A program made the position numbers and the translations under genes. From Lactobacillales bacterium (GTDB lineage: Bacteria > Bacillota > Bacilli > Lactobacillales > Streptococcaceae), in assembly GCA_031261705.1 (NCBI GenBank), contig JAISJD010000050.1:1-64000 (forward strand): DNA of 64,000 bases, written 5' to 3'. The notes beneath the pieces were generated by a model that was given only the letters and a program-made list of their open reading frames with translations, was not told the DNA's origin and searched no databases. This document shows positions 36,869-45,348 of the stretch, in pieces. How positions within the stretch are numbered: the stretch's first letter is position 1; every line of letters begins with the position of its first letter.

Positions 36869-38103
36869 ACTTCTTCACTCCATTTCTTTAAGCAAATGAC
36901 TGCATTGTGCCCACCAAATCCTAGTGAATTACTGATAGCATAGTCAAATTTATGATCTACGCCTTCTCCCTTAACAACGTGAATATTCATATCATCATCT
37001 AATTCTTTTGTCCCTGCTGTTCCTGGAACAAATTGATGTTGTAAAGCATTTAAAGTAGCAATTGCTTCAATCCCGCCAGCTGCACCAAGTAAGTGACCAG
37101 TTAGAGATTTTGTTGAAGAAACCAACACATTTTCGTCTTGACCGAAAACTGTTTCGATTGCTTTACTTTCACCTTTTTCGTTTGCTTGTGTGCTTGTACC
37201 GTGCGCATTAATATACCCAATATCGCTTGGTTGAAGTCCTGCTTCATCAAGTGCTAGTTGCATCGCTTTAGCCGCACCACTTCCGTCAGGGATTGGAGAA
37301 GTCATATGGTAAGCATCACAGTTTGAACCGTAACCAACCACTTCTCCTAAGATATTTGCGCCACGTGCTTGCGCATGTTCTAAAGATTCTAAAACGAAAA
37401 CACCTGCACCTTCTCCCATGACAAATCCATTTCTTTCTTTGTCAAATGGAATAGAAGCATGTAAGGGGTTGGTCGAATCTGAAAGAGCGGTTAATGAAGC
37501 AAACCCAGCAATCCCGATTTTTGTAATTGAAGCTTCTGTTCCTCCTGCAACAATCACATCTGAATAGCCAAATTTAATATTACGATAAGCTTCTCCGATA
37601 GAGTTTGTTGCGGAAGCGCAGGCTGTAACAATTGCTGTACAAATTCCCTTTGCACCTAAACGTAAAGCAATATTTCCCGCAGCCATATTAACAATAGACA
37701 TTGGAATAAATAATGGTGCAACACGTTGAGGTCCACGATCATTCATACGTGTTACTTGATCTTGAATGGTTTGCAAACCACCAATCCCACTTCCAACGAT
37801 TACACCAAAGCGGTCATGATTGATTTTTTCTAAATCAAGACCAGACATATTTACGGCTTCTAATGCCGCATAGATTCCATACAATGAAAATAAATCCATA
37901 CGTTTGGCATCTTTTTTTACAAAATATTTATCAAAAGGGAAATCTTTCACTTCACCAGCCACGCTGATACCAGTTTCAGATGCGTCAATTTTTGTTATTG
38001 AACCGATTCCGACTTTTCCTGTGTGTAGGCTTTCCCAAAATTCATTTGCATCATTTCCAATTGGGGAAGTAACCCCGTAACCAGTGATAACTACTCGATT
38101 CAT
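36865..38103 (-). CDS. fabF: Beta-ketoacyl-ACP synthase II
   Basis: 412 residues. Elongating condensing enzyme. The active-site Cys lies in TACASATNSIGEAYR near 163, and the two catalytic His in NAHGTSTQANEKGE and KSLTGHLLGAAGG. Start RVVITGYGVTSPIGND is typical. Central member of the elongation block fabK-fabD-fabG-fabF. Confidence 0.96.
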   Translation of the reverse strand: MNRVVITGYGVTSPIGNDANEFWESLHTGKVGIGSITKIDASETGISVAGEVKDFPFDKYFVKKDAKRMDLFSLYGIYAALEAVNMSGLDLEKINHDRFGVIVGSGIGGLQTIQDQVTRMNDRGPQRVAPLFIPMSIVNMAAGNIALRLGAKGICTAIVTACASATNSIGEAYRNIKFGYSDVIVAGGTEASITKIGIAGFASLTALSDSTNPLHASIPFDKERNGFVMGEGAGVFVLESLEHAQARGANILGEVVGYGSNCDAYHMTSPIPDGSGAAKAMQLALDEAGLQPSDIGYINAHGTSTQANEKGESKAIETVFGQDENVLVSSTKSLTGHLLGAAGGIEAIATLNALQHQFVPGTAGTKELDDDMNIHVVKGEGVDHKFDYAISNSLGFGGHNAVICLKKWSEEV

Positions 38104-38121
38104 CTCTTATCTCCGTTCTTT

Positions 38122-38859
38122 TTAAGCATTCATAACTAAGCCGCCGTCCACATTGATTACTTGACCAGTAATATATGGATTTTGAGCCAAGAATAACGCA
38201 ACATTCGCAACATCTTCCGTTGAACCAAATCTCTTCATTGGAATACTTGCATTCATTTGTTCTTTTATTTTATCTGACAAGACTTCTGTCATTTCTGTTT
38301 CAATAAATCCTGGTGCAATTGCATTCACAGTAATTCCACGTGCGGCAACTTCACGAGCGACTGATTTAGTAAACCCAATTACGCCCGCCTTACTTGCAGC
38401 ATAGTTTGCTTGACCAATATTCCCGATTAAGCCAACAACACTTGATAAATTAATAATTGCCCCACTACGACGTTTCATCATTAATTTAACCAGTTGCTGT
38501 GTCATATTAAACGTTCCCGTTAAATTGACTTGTAAAACAGAATTAAAATCATCTTCACTCATGCGAAGTAGCAATTTATCATTGGTAATCCCTGCATTAT
38601 TCACAAGAATATCTATTGCCCCAAGTTTTTCTTCTGCTTCTTTAATCATTTCACCAGCGGATTGAAAGCTTGCAATATCGCCAACAACACCAATAGCCTT
38701 CACGCCTAAATCGGTTAGTTCTGTTAAAAATTCGGCAGAAATTTCTTTCCGTCCATTGATGACAACATTTGCCCCAGCTTTCGCAAAAGCGATAGCAATG
38801 GATTTCCCAATTCCACGAGTTGAGCCCGTGATGAACACATTTTTCCCAGTAACTGTCAT
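38122..38859 (-). CDS. fabG: 3-oxoacyl-ACP reductase FabG
   Basis: 245 residues, short-chain dehydrogenase. Cofactor motif ITGSTRGIGKSIA at 9-21, NNAG near 87, catalytic Ser in NLSSVVG, and YAASKAG (Tyr-x3-Lys) near 152-158. It reduces 3-ketoacyl-ACP with NADPH. Two bases from the fabD stop. Confidence 0.96.
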   Translation of the reverse strand: MTVTGKNVFITGSTRGIGKSIAIAFAKAGANVVINGRKEISAEFLTELTDLGVKAIGVVGDIASFQSAGEMIKEAEEKLGAIDILVNNAGITNDKLLLRMSEDDFNSVLQVNLTGTFNMTQQLVKLMMKRRSGAIINLSSVVGLIGNIGQANYAASKAGVIGFTKSVAREVAARGITVNAIAPGFIETEMTEVLSDKIKEQMNASIPMKRFGSTEDVANVALFLAQNPYITGQVINVDGGLVMNA

Positions 38860-38861
38860 TT

Positions 38862-39797
38862 TTACACCTGTGCCTCTTCTAATAATTGTACCGCATTCGT
38901 GAGAGTTTTAACATCCTCAACACGTGCAGTTTTTAATGTTTTGTCAATCTTTTTCAAAAAACCAGTTAAAACTTTTCCGGGACCGATTTCTATAAAGGTA
39001 TCCGCACCCATTTCTTTCATTGTTTCGATACTATCTGAAAAATGAACGGCAGACATCACTTGTTTTCCAAGCAATTCTTTAATTTCTTCATCCTTCATTG
39101 GTTGTGCTGTTGTGTTACTAATCACCGATACTTCGAGTGGTTGGAAATCAATAGTTTTTAATTCATCCACTAATTTTTTTGAAGCTGGTTCAAGTAAAGC
39201 TGTATGGAAAGGCCCACTTACATTTAGCGGAATCATTCGTTTCACACCAGCCTCTGTTAAAAGAGCCATAGCAGAATCTACTGCTTCCACTTCCCCACCA
39301 ATCACGATTTGTTGTGGAGTATTATAGTTTGCTGGGGAAACAATTCCCTTTTCACTCATCTTTTTACATGCTTCTTCAATGATAGCACGGTCAGCATTCA
39401 TTACAGCCACCATTTTCCCTGTACCAGTAGGAGCCGCTTCGGTCATGTATTTTCCACGTTTTGCTACAAGAGATACCCCTTCTTTAAAAGATAAAGCACC
39501 ACTAGCAACAAGTGCAGAATACTCCCCTAGGCTAAGGCCTGCTACTACATCAGGTTTAAACCCTTTTTCTTGTAATAAACGATAAAAGGCAATACTTACT
39601 GTGAGAATTGCTGGTTGTGTGTACTCTGTTTGATTTAACTTGTCTTCATCATGAAAGATTAAATCAGCCATATCATACCCTAATACTTCACTTGCTTGAT
39701 TGAACGTATCACGGACAATTTCTTCAGTATCATAAAGTTCTTTTCCCATACCGACATATTGTGCCCCTTGACCACTAAATAAAAATGCTGTTTTCAT
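38862..39797 (-). CDS. fabD: Malonyl-CoA:ACP transacylase
   Basis: 311 residues. FLFSGQGAQYVGMGKEL at the start, GLSLGEYSALVASG with the nucleophilic Ser near 91, and GPFHTALL with the catalytic His near 200. It loads malonyl groups on ACP for elongation. Confidence 0.96.
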   Translation of the reverse strand: MKTAFLFSGQGAQYVGMGKELYDTEEIVRDTFNQASEVLGYDMADLIFHDEDKLNQTEYTQPAILTVSIAFYRLLQEKGFKPDVVAGLSLGEYSALVASGALSFKEGVSLVAKRGKYMTEAAPTGTGKMVAVMNADRAIIEEACKKMSEKGIVSPANYNTPQQIVIGGEVEAVDSAMALLTEAGVKRMIPLNVSGPFHTALLEPASKKLVDELKTIDFQPLEVSVISNTTAQPMKDEEIKELLGKQVMSAVHFSDSIETMKEMGADTFIEIGPGKVLTGFLKKIDKTLKTARVEDVKTLTNAVQLLEEAQV

Positions 39798-39815
39798 AAG
39801 TCCCTCACTTATCTG

Positions 39816-40778
39816 TTAGATATTAGCCCAACGTTTTGCTTCCTTGGCAATGACTTCGTGACATTCGGAATATAATGATTGAATAATTTCTGAAGCTGTT
39901 TCCTCTTTTTTCACTAAGCCTGCACTTTGACCAGCCATGACAGAGCCATTATCCATATCTCCGTCAACTACCGCTAGTCTTAAAGCACCACGTCCTAATT
40001 CTTCAAACACTTCTAAGTCTGGATTTTCTTCTTTTAGCGCAGCCTTTTCTTGTTTGTCAAACTCACGAGTTAATTTATTTTTCAGCGCACGGACAGGATG
40101 ACCAAAATGTTGGCTTGTAACCACTGTATCAATATCACGCGCTTTAATAATTTTATTTTTATAATTTTGATGTGCATTACTTTCTTTTGCGACAACAAAA
40201 CGAGTACCTACTTGAACTGCTTCTGCTCCTAACATAAAGGCAGCAGCCATTCCACGTCCATCTGCAATTCCTCCAGCAGCAATGACTGGAATATTTACTG
40301 CATCTACTATTTGTGGGACAAGTGTCATAGTCGTAAGTTTCCCAATATGACCCCCGGCTTCCATTCCTTCAACAACGACCGCATCTGCGCCAATTTTTTC
40401 CATGCGTAGTGCTAGAGCAACAGAAGGAACTACTGGGATTACTTTGATATTTGCTTCTTTAAAACGAGACATGTACTTAGAAGGATTCCCTGCGCCAGTC
40501 GTTACAACTTTCACGCCTTCTTCAATGACTAAATCTACAATATCTTCTACAAATGGAGATAAAAGCATGATATTCACACCAAATGGCTTATCAGTGGTTG
40601 CTTTAATCTTACGAATTTGTTCTTGAACAACTTCCTTTGGTGCATTCCCGCCACCAATAAGTCCAAGACCACCCGCACGACTTACTGCTCCTGCTAAATC
40701 AGCATCTGCAATCCATGCCATCCCCCCTTGAAAAATCGGGTATTCTATTCCTAATAAATCAACAATTTTTGAATTCAT
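39816..40778 (-). CDS. fabK: Enoyl-ACP reductase II, flavoprotein
   Basis: 320 residues. FMN-dependent TIM barrel that reduces enoyl-ACP with NADH. YPIFQGGMAWIADADLAGAVSRAGGLG at the start, VVVEGMEAGGHIGK near 137, AAGGIADGRG near 175 and GTRFV are the FabK/nitronate-monooxygenase pattern. Position between acpP and fabD supports FabK. No FabI gene lies in the window. The ATG at 40778 has GAGGAAG in front. A more distant homologue is encoded at 42979. Confidence 0.93.
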   Translation of the reverse strand: MNSKIVDLLGIEYPIFQGGMAWIADADLAGAVSRAGGLGLIGGGNAPKEVVQEQIRKIKATTDKPFGVNIMLLSPFVEDIVDLVIEEGVKVVTTGAGNPSKYMSRFKEANIKVIPVVPSVALALRMEKIGADAVVVEGMEAGGHIGKLTTMTLVPQIVDAVNIPVIAAGGIADGRGMAAAFMLGAEAVQVGTRFVVAKESNAHQNYKNKIIKARDIDTVVTSQHFGHPVRALKNKLTREFDKQEKAALKEENPDLEVFEELGRGALRLAVVDGDMDNGSVMAGQSAGLVKKEETASEIIQSLYSECHEVIAKEAKRWANI

Positions 40779-40825
40779 AACGAACTTCCTCATCTTTTAT
40801 TCTTTCTAAGTATTCTACTACTGAT

Positions 40826-40893
40826 AAAAAAGGCTAAGGAAATTCCCTAGCCTTTTTTCTTCAAAGCCTCAGTTGAACAAAAAAGCTTTGAAG
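40826..40893 (-). terminator. Tandem hairpins between acpP and fabK
   Basis: On the minus strand the first hairpin pairs 40885-40893 with 40859-40867 (CTTCAAAGC/GCTTTGAAG). Next comes a stronger stem of AAGGCTAGGG type (about 40842-40854 with 40830-40840) followed by six T. These look like a partial terminator that would keep acpP mRNA more abundant than the genes downstream. Confidence 0.7.
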
Positions 40894-40913
40894 AAGTGGG
40901 CTTTTTAACCTAA

Positions 40914-41135
40914 TTAAGCTAATTGTTTTTCAACATAAGTAACTAAATCTTGAACAGTGTTTAAACCGTCTTCAGATTCAATTTTAACATCTAATTCATC
41001 TTCGATTTCGTTGATGATTTGGAATAAATCTAGTGAATCTGCATCTAAGGCTTCAAAAGTTGTTGTTAATTCAACTTCTTCAGGTTCTTTTCCTAATTCT
41101 TCTACAATAATTGCTTTAATTTTTTCGAATACCAT
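40914..41135 (-). CDS. acpP: Acyl carrier protein
   Basis: 73 residues, very acidic. The 4'-phosphopantetheine site is Ser34 in DADSLDLF. The strong ribosome site (GGAGG) fixes the ATG at 41135; a longer reading upstream has no such site. It follows fabH and is followed by hairpins that likely raise its relative expression. Confidence 0.95.
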   Translation of the reverse strand: MVFEKIKAIIVEELGKEPEEVELTTTFEALDADSLDLFQIINEIEDELDVKIESEDGLNTVQDLVTYVEKQLA

Positions 41136-41184
41136 TAAATATTCCTCCAATGAATTTTTTTGATTAATATATGTGAACAAAATT

Positions 41185-42162
41185 TTAAATAGTGATGAGG
41201 AGCGTTCCCCACGTTAAGCCACCACCAAAACCTGTTAGCACCAATTTTTGATTAGAACCAATTTTGATGGTTCCTTGTTCTACTGCTTCTGATAGTAAAA
41301 TCGGAATCGTCGCTGCACTTGTATTTCCGTATTTTTCTATATTTGTTAAAAATTTTGCACGATCTGCTTTAATTTTCCGTGCCATTTTATCTATAATACG
41401 GATATTTGCTTGATGAAGCAAGTAATAATCTATATTTTCTGGAAGTTCTTCTGCGATAGCCAATGTTTCCAAGATGTTTTTAGGTACATCTCGTACCGCA
41501 AAATCAAAGATTTCCCGTCCATCCATGTGTAAGTAGCGATCATCTGCTAAATTTTCACTAAATGGGCTGTGAGGATTTGTTTGACTTGCTGATAATCCAT
41601 GTCCCCGAACACCGTCTGCTTGCAGTTTTTCAGCTTGAATATGTTTTTGAACATCTGCTTCAAGAACCACGCCACCTGCTCCGTCTCCGAACAATACTGC
41701 GGTAGAACGATCGTTCCAATCAACAATCTTAGAAAGAACTTCTCCACCAATCACGATTCCCTTTTTGTAAACACCACTTTGGACAAGCTTTTCACCTGTA
41801 CTAAGCGCATAAATAAAGCCAGAACATGCTGCATTGATATCAAACGCCATTGCATTCACTGCACCAATATTTCCTTGCACTAGGCAAGAAGTTGAAGGAG
41901 TAGCTGAATCAGGGGTTAGGGTTGCTACAATAATAAAATCAAGCTCTTCTGCAGAAAGTCCAGATTTCTCAAGTAACTGTTTTGCTACCTGTGTACATAA
42001 ATCAGAGGTGTTCTCTGAAGTTGTAATGTGGCGAGCATGGATTCCTGTTCGTGAACTAATCCATTCATCACTTGTTTCCATGATTTCTGCTAAATCATCA
42101 TTTGTGACAACACGCTCAGGTACATAATGGGCAGTTGCCGTAATTTTTCCGAATTGTGTCAT
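41185..42162 (-). CDS. fabH: Beta-ketoacyl-ACP synthase III
   Basis: 325 residues. Starts fatty-acid synthesis by condensing acyl-CoA with malonyl-ACP. Catalytic Cys113 in [11 protein letters not shown], His in [11 protein letters not shown], and Asn in [19 protein letters not shown] near 37 binds CoA. Second gene of the operon, 13 bases after fabT. Confidence 0.96.
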   Translation of the reverse strand: MTQFGKITATAHYVPERVVTNDDLAEIMETSDEWISSRTGIHARHITTSENTSDLCTQVAKQLLEKSGLSAEELDFIIVATLTPDSATPSTSCLVQGNIGAVNAMAFDINAACSGFIYALSTGEKLVQSGVYKKGIVIGGEVLSKIVDWNDRSTAVLFGDGAGGVVLEADVQKHIQAEKLQADGVRGHGLSASQTNPHSPFSENLADDRYLHMDGREIFDFAVRDVPKNILETLAIAEELPENIDYYLLHQANIRIIDKMARKIKADRAKFLTNIEKYGNTSAATIPILLSEAVEQGTIKIGSNQKLVLTGFGGGLTWGTLLITI

Positions 42163-42175
42163 TATCTTACTCCAA

Positions 42176-42616
42176 TTATTTGAATTGTTCGAGATACCCG
42201 TGAAGATTTTTCAATGCCTTCAGCAAAGCATCGGATTGTTCCTCATCCATATCTCGCAAAATATTTTTCACCATTTCTCGATGAAAATGTTGATGCACGC
42301 GATAAACTAGCTTTCCTCTATTGGTTAAGCCTAGCTTTACCACACGACGATCATCCTCTGAGCGAAGACGTTCGACATAGCCTTTTTTCACAAGATTATT
42401 CACCGCAACCGTCAATGTGCCAACAGTCACCATTAACTCTTTTGCCACTTCCGAGGAGGCTTTTTTCCGATATAAGCCAATTGCCTCTATCGTGTGCATT
42501 TCCTTGATTGAAATATCGCTAAATTTTGAACGTTGTAGCTCTGATTCCTCAATAATTAAGATGTCGTTAAACACACTAACAAGATAATCATTAATTGTTT
42601 CAATATCTGGATTCAT
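42176..42616 (-). CDS. fabT: MarR-family regulator of fatty-acid synthesis
   Basis: About 146 residues. The winged helix reads [45 protein letters not shown], the typical FabT/MarR wing. FabT binds long-chain acyl-ACP and then represses the fab operon. Here it is the first gene of that operon, and its promoter carries three FabT-like palindromes, so it should be autoregulated. The ATG at 42616 follows GGAAGG; the in-frame upstream start is less well placed. Confidence 0.93.
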   Translation of the reverse strand: MNPDIETINDYLVSVFNDILIIEESELQRSKFSDISIKEMHTIEAIGLYRKKASSEVAKELMVTVGTLTVAVNNLVKKGYVERLRSEDDRRVVKLGLTNRGKLVYRVHQHFHREMVKNILRDMDEEQSDALLKALKNLHGYLEQFK

Positions 42617-42649
42617 CAGCGCCACCTTCCACTACGATTAAAAATCAAC

Positions 42650-42698
42650 TTTTTGATAGTCAATTCATTTGATTATCAAAAACTTTGATAATCAAACT
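42650..42698 (-). promoter_or_regulatory. Three tandem FabT-type operators
   Basis: Three TTTGATnATCAAA-like palindromes are centred at 42690, 42674 and 42658, exactly 16 bases apart. The first also fits AGTTTGATTATCAAAG, the published FabT box as I remember it. The third has one half-site change (GTCAA). The first overlaps the -10 element and the others cover the start of the transcript. Confidence 0.8.
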
Positions 42699-42724
42699 AT
42701 ATCTAATTTCAGGAAAACTTGCAA
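42696..42724 (-). promoter_or_regulatory. Promoter of the fatty-acid operon
   Basis: TTGCAA (42719-42724) and TATAGT (42696-42701), 17 bases apart on the minus strand, upstream of fabT. Confidence 0.75.
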
Positions 42725-42823
42725 GACTTTTCTTACAAAATTAAACTTTCCTTTTATTTCGTTCCATTATCTGTGAAATTATCACATTTTTCATTCAGCT
42801 GAAATTCATTTAAAAAGAAAAGA

Positions 42824-42880
42824 TTGACAGAATTTTGAATCTTCTATATCATCTAAATTAGTTTGAACATCAAACTAATT
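42824..42880 (+). promoter_or_regulatory. Promoter and FabT-type operator of the divergent gene
   Basis: TTGACA (42824-42829) and TATCAT (42847-42852) lie 17 bases apart. A perfect 11-base inverted repeat with a three-base spacer spans 42856-42880; its core AGTTTGAACATCAAACT is a FabT-type box. It covers the expected transcription start. Confidence 0.8.
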
Positions 42881-42978
42881 TCGTAGAAAACTATTGATAA
42901 ACAAGCAGAAGAGAGCTTTTTCTCTTCTAATCTCTAAGATGAATACTCATCTTAAACTTATTCTAAGGAGAAAACAAA

Positions 42979-44037
42979 ATGACTTTTAAACCATTAACCA
43001 TTGACAACCTCGTTGCCAAAGTACCAATCATTCAAGGAGGCATGGGGATTGGCATTAGCCTACATCGTCTTGCTGGTTCAGTCGCTCGTGAAGGTGGAGT
43101 TGGCATTCTTTCCACCGCTCAAATTGGTTACCAGAGAGATGATTTTGAAAAAAGTTCTTTACGTGCAAATTTTGAAGCAATCAAAACGCAATTTGAAGAA
43201 GCAAAAAGAATCGCAAAAGGAGGAATTGTTGGTTTTAACGTCATGGTTGCGTCTTTTCAATACGAAAAAATCGTAAAGCGCTGTGTTGAAGTTGGCGCAG
43301 ATGTCATTATTTCTGGTGCAGGACTGCCAGTCAATCTTCCAGAATTAGTTGAGGGAAGTAAGACCAAAATTGCTCCAATCGTTTCAAGTGCGAAAGGCGC
43401 AAAGGTATTGTTAAAAACATGGGCAAAAAGATATAGCCGAACTGCCGACTTTGTAGTAATTGAAGGTCCAAAAGCTGGCGGACACTTGGGGTTTAAAGCC
43501 GATGAAATTCAACAGTCTATCGAAAAAATGGATGATGAAGTCGTACAAATTGTTGAAACGGTAAAAGGTTTTGCCGACCAATTCGGAAAAGAGGTTCCAG
43601 TGGTTTTCGCAGGAGGAGTATTTACAAAAGAAGATATTGCTCACTATGTCTCTCTCGGTTGTTCCGGAGTGCAAATGGCAACACGTTTTGTCGGAACCGA
43701 AGAATGTGACGCCCCAGATGATTTTAAGCAACGCTACCTCGACGCTAAGGAAGAAGATATTGAAATCATCAAATCGCCCGTTGGCATGCCTGGACGTGCT
43801 ATTAAAAATGTTTTTAGTGAAGTGATTAAGGAGAAACAAATTCCGATTGCGAAATGTCGTAATTGCTTAAGCTACAAGCATTGTGACCGTGAAACCATTC
43901 CTTATTGTATCTCGGAAGCTTTACTGAACGCAGTCAATCATGAAACCGATATGGCACTTCTGTTTGCAGGGGCTAATGTCTATCGTGTCAATGAAATTAC
44001 AAACGTCAAATCAATTATTGACGAGTTAATGGAATAG
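42979..44037 (+). CDS. Nitronate monooxygenase / FabK-like flavoprotein
   Basis: 352 residues. FMN TIM barrel: IIQGGMGIGISLHRLAGSVAREGGVG at the start, VIEGPKAGGHLGF near 156, VVFAGGVFTKED near 207, GVQMATRFVGTEE near 231. The C-terminal CRNCLSYKHCDRETIPYC, with four Cys, is usual in the Firmicutes nitronate-monooxygenase branch and absent from the FabK upstream. It may detoxify nitronates or act as a second enoyl reductase; the FabT-type operator at its promoter argues for a lipid link. Single-gene unit with its own terminator. Confidence 0.85.
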   Translation: MTFKPLTIDNLVAKVPIIQGGMGIGISLHRLAGSVAREGGVGILSTAQIGYQRDDFEKSSLRANFEAIKTQFEEAKRIAKGGIVGFNVMVASFQYEKIVKRCVEVGADVIISGAGLPVNLPELVEGSKTKIAPIVSSAKGAKVLLKTWAKRYSRTADFVVIEGPKAGGHLGFKADEIQQSIEKMDDEVVQIVETVKGFADQFGKEVPVVFAGGVFTKEDIAHYVSLGCSGVQMATRFVGTEECDAPDDFKQRYLDAKEEDIEIIKSPVGMPGRAIKNVFSEVIKEKQIPIAKCRNCLSYKHCDRETIPYCISEALLNAVNHETDMALLFAGANVYRVNEITNVKSIIDELME

Positions 44038-44048
44038 AAAGATTTGTC

Positions 44049-44082
44049 CACCAATTTTGTTTAGTCAGAATTGGTGTTTTTT
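44049..44082 (+). terminator. Terminator of the divergent flavoprotein gene
   Basis: CACCAATT (44049-44056) pairs with AATTGGTG (44069-44076), followed by a T run. Confidence 0.85.
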
Positions 44083-44158
44083 ATTTTTGTGCCTCAATCT
44101 ATTGTAATTTCGTTATTTTATTGATAAAATTTGAATGTTGAGGATAATTCTTCTTTTT

Positions 44159-44246
44159 GGAAGGGTGGCAGAGCGGTAATGCACCGGACTCGAAATCCGG
44201 CGAACGGTCGAAAGGTCGTGCGCGGGTTCAAATCCCGTCCCTTCCT
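44159..44246 (+). tRNA. tRNA-Ser (anticodon CGA)
   Basis: Acceptor GGAAGGG pairs with CCCTTCC; D stem GCA/TGC; anticodon stem CCGGA/TCCGG perfect with loop CTCGAAA, giving anticodon CGA; a long variable arm as in class II tRNAs; T arm GCGGG/CCCGT with TTCAAAT. It reads UCG codons. CCA is not encoded, and the discriminator base would be T where serine tRNAs normally have G. Confidence 0.9.
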
Positions 44247-44264
44247 TACTTTATTACACTACGA

Positions 44265-44306
44265 AAAGTATTTAATGTCTTTTTTAAGATATTAAATACT
44301 TTTTTT
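44265..44306 (+). terminator. Terminator after tRNA-Ser
   Basis: AAAGTATTTAAT (44265-44276) pairs with ATTAAATACTTT (44291-44302), then more T. Confidence 0.8.
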
Positions 44307-44309
44307 ATC

Positions 44310-44333
44310 AAAAAAAGCCCAACCAATCAGGCT
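44310..44333 (-). terminator. Terminator of the TetR gene
   Basis: On the minus strand AGCC/GGCT (44330-44333 with 44316-44319) precedes a run of seven T. The stem is short. Confidence 0.55.
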
Positions 44334-44350
44334 GAGCAGTTTTAAAATTC

Positions 44351-44920
44351 TTATTCAATATGAATTGGATTAGGATTTTTCAAGACCATATCAATCGTAT
44401 CTTCAATTGTCGTAATTAATTGTTCTTGAGTTGGGTGAATAATCCCTGATGTAGTTAAAACAGCCAGACCCGTTACAACAACCCATGTACGTACGTGTAA
44501 AGCATCAATATGTTGCTCATCCACATTTGCATATTTCTCTGAACCCTTGACCATATTATGGTAGTTTTCAAATGAAGCATCGTACATCTTTTGTCCACAA
44601 CCATATTCTTCTACATATAATGCTTGGAATAAACGTTTATTATCATTTGCAAAATTAATAAAGTTCAATCCAAGATCTACTAAAGGATCCCCTGTGACTT
44701 TCTTAGGAAAAATTCCTGTAAATAACTGCTCAAAAATTTCGTCAAGCACGGTATTTTTCAAATCATCCATATTTTTAAACTCTAAATAAATTGGTTGAGT
44801 TGAAATGCCCATTTGCTTAGCAATATTTCTTGCAGTAAATTTTGAGAAACCTTCCTTCTCCACTAGCTCATGTGCAGCTTGTAGAATTTGTTCTCTCGTG
44901 TAGACCTTTTTTCTTACCAA
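44351..44920 (-). CDS. TetR-family transcriptional regulator
   Basis: 189 residues. Helix-turn-helix near 10-55: YTREQILQAAHELVEKEGFSKFTARNIAKQMGISTQPIYLEFKNMDDL. The ligand domain is of the short TetR_C type, with no clue to the inducer. The start is a TTG at 44920 with AGGAGG eight bases before it. The divergent neighbour is the secreted sortase-fold gene, a possible target. Confidence 0.88.
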   Translation of the reverse strand: MVRKKVYTREQILQAAHELVEKEGFSKFTARNIAKQMGISTQPIYLEFKNMDDLKNTVLDEIFEQLFTGIFPKKVTGDPLVDLGLNFINFANDNKRLFQALYVEEYGCGQKMYDASFENYHNMVKGSEKYANVDEQHIDALHVRTWVVVTGLAVLTTSGIIHPTQEQLITTIEDTIDMVLKNPNPIHIE

Positions 44921-45348
44921 TTTCTTCGCCTCCTACCTTCTTAAATAACTTCATTAATATTCTACCATGTTTTTTTATGGAATGATAGTATGTTTTTTTA
45001 ATTTTTTTATTCTTAATTATGGTAGAGATTATTTTCTAAATGTAATTACTTTTAGAGTTATTTATATTACAAATTTTCAATCATTTATCGAGTAATAAAA
45101 AACATAAGTTATAAAATTTTTCTTCTTCTTTCTAAGTTGTAAAGAAAAATGCTCTAATTTTCCTTTCAAAAATTATATTTTATGAAGAAAATTATGATAA
45201 AACTCACCAAAAGTTGTTGTACCAATATTGTATACGATTTACAAGTCTAAATGGCTGTTCTTTTCGGTTTCCATACAACCGGGAAAAAAGGTTCTGTCCT
45301 ATCATTATCTCATAAGCAAAAGAAAAAATTTGAAGGGTTCGTAAAAAA
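44921..45348. promoter_or_regulatory. 428-base divergent intergenic region
   Basis: AT-rich, no gene seen. TCTACCAT (44961-44968) and ATGGTAGA (45019-45026) form an inverted repeat, and ATGTTTTTTTA occurs twice between them. These might be operator parts for the TetR regulator. A weak ribosome site (AAGGG) lies before the sortase-fold gene. Confidence 0.35.

Noticed and set aside
42979-44037. Calling the divergent flavoprotein a second fabK outright
   Set aside because: It has the Cys-rich tail of the nitronate-monooxygenase branch, so enoyl reductase activity is only a possibility.
44157-44345. Open reading frame over the tRNA-Ser
   Set aside because: It reads through the tRNA and its terminator, with no ribosome site.
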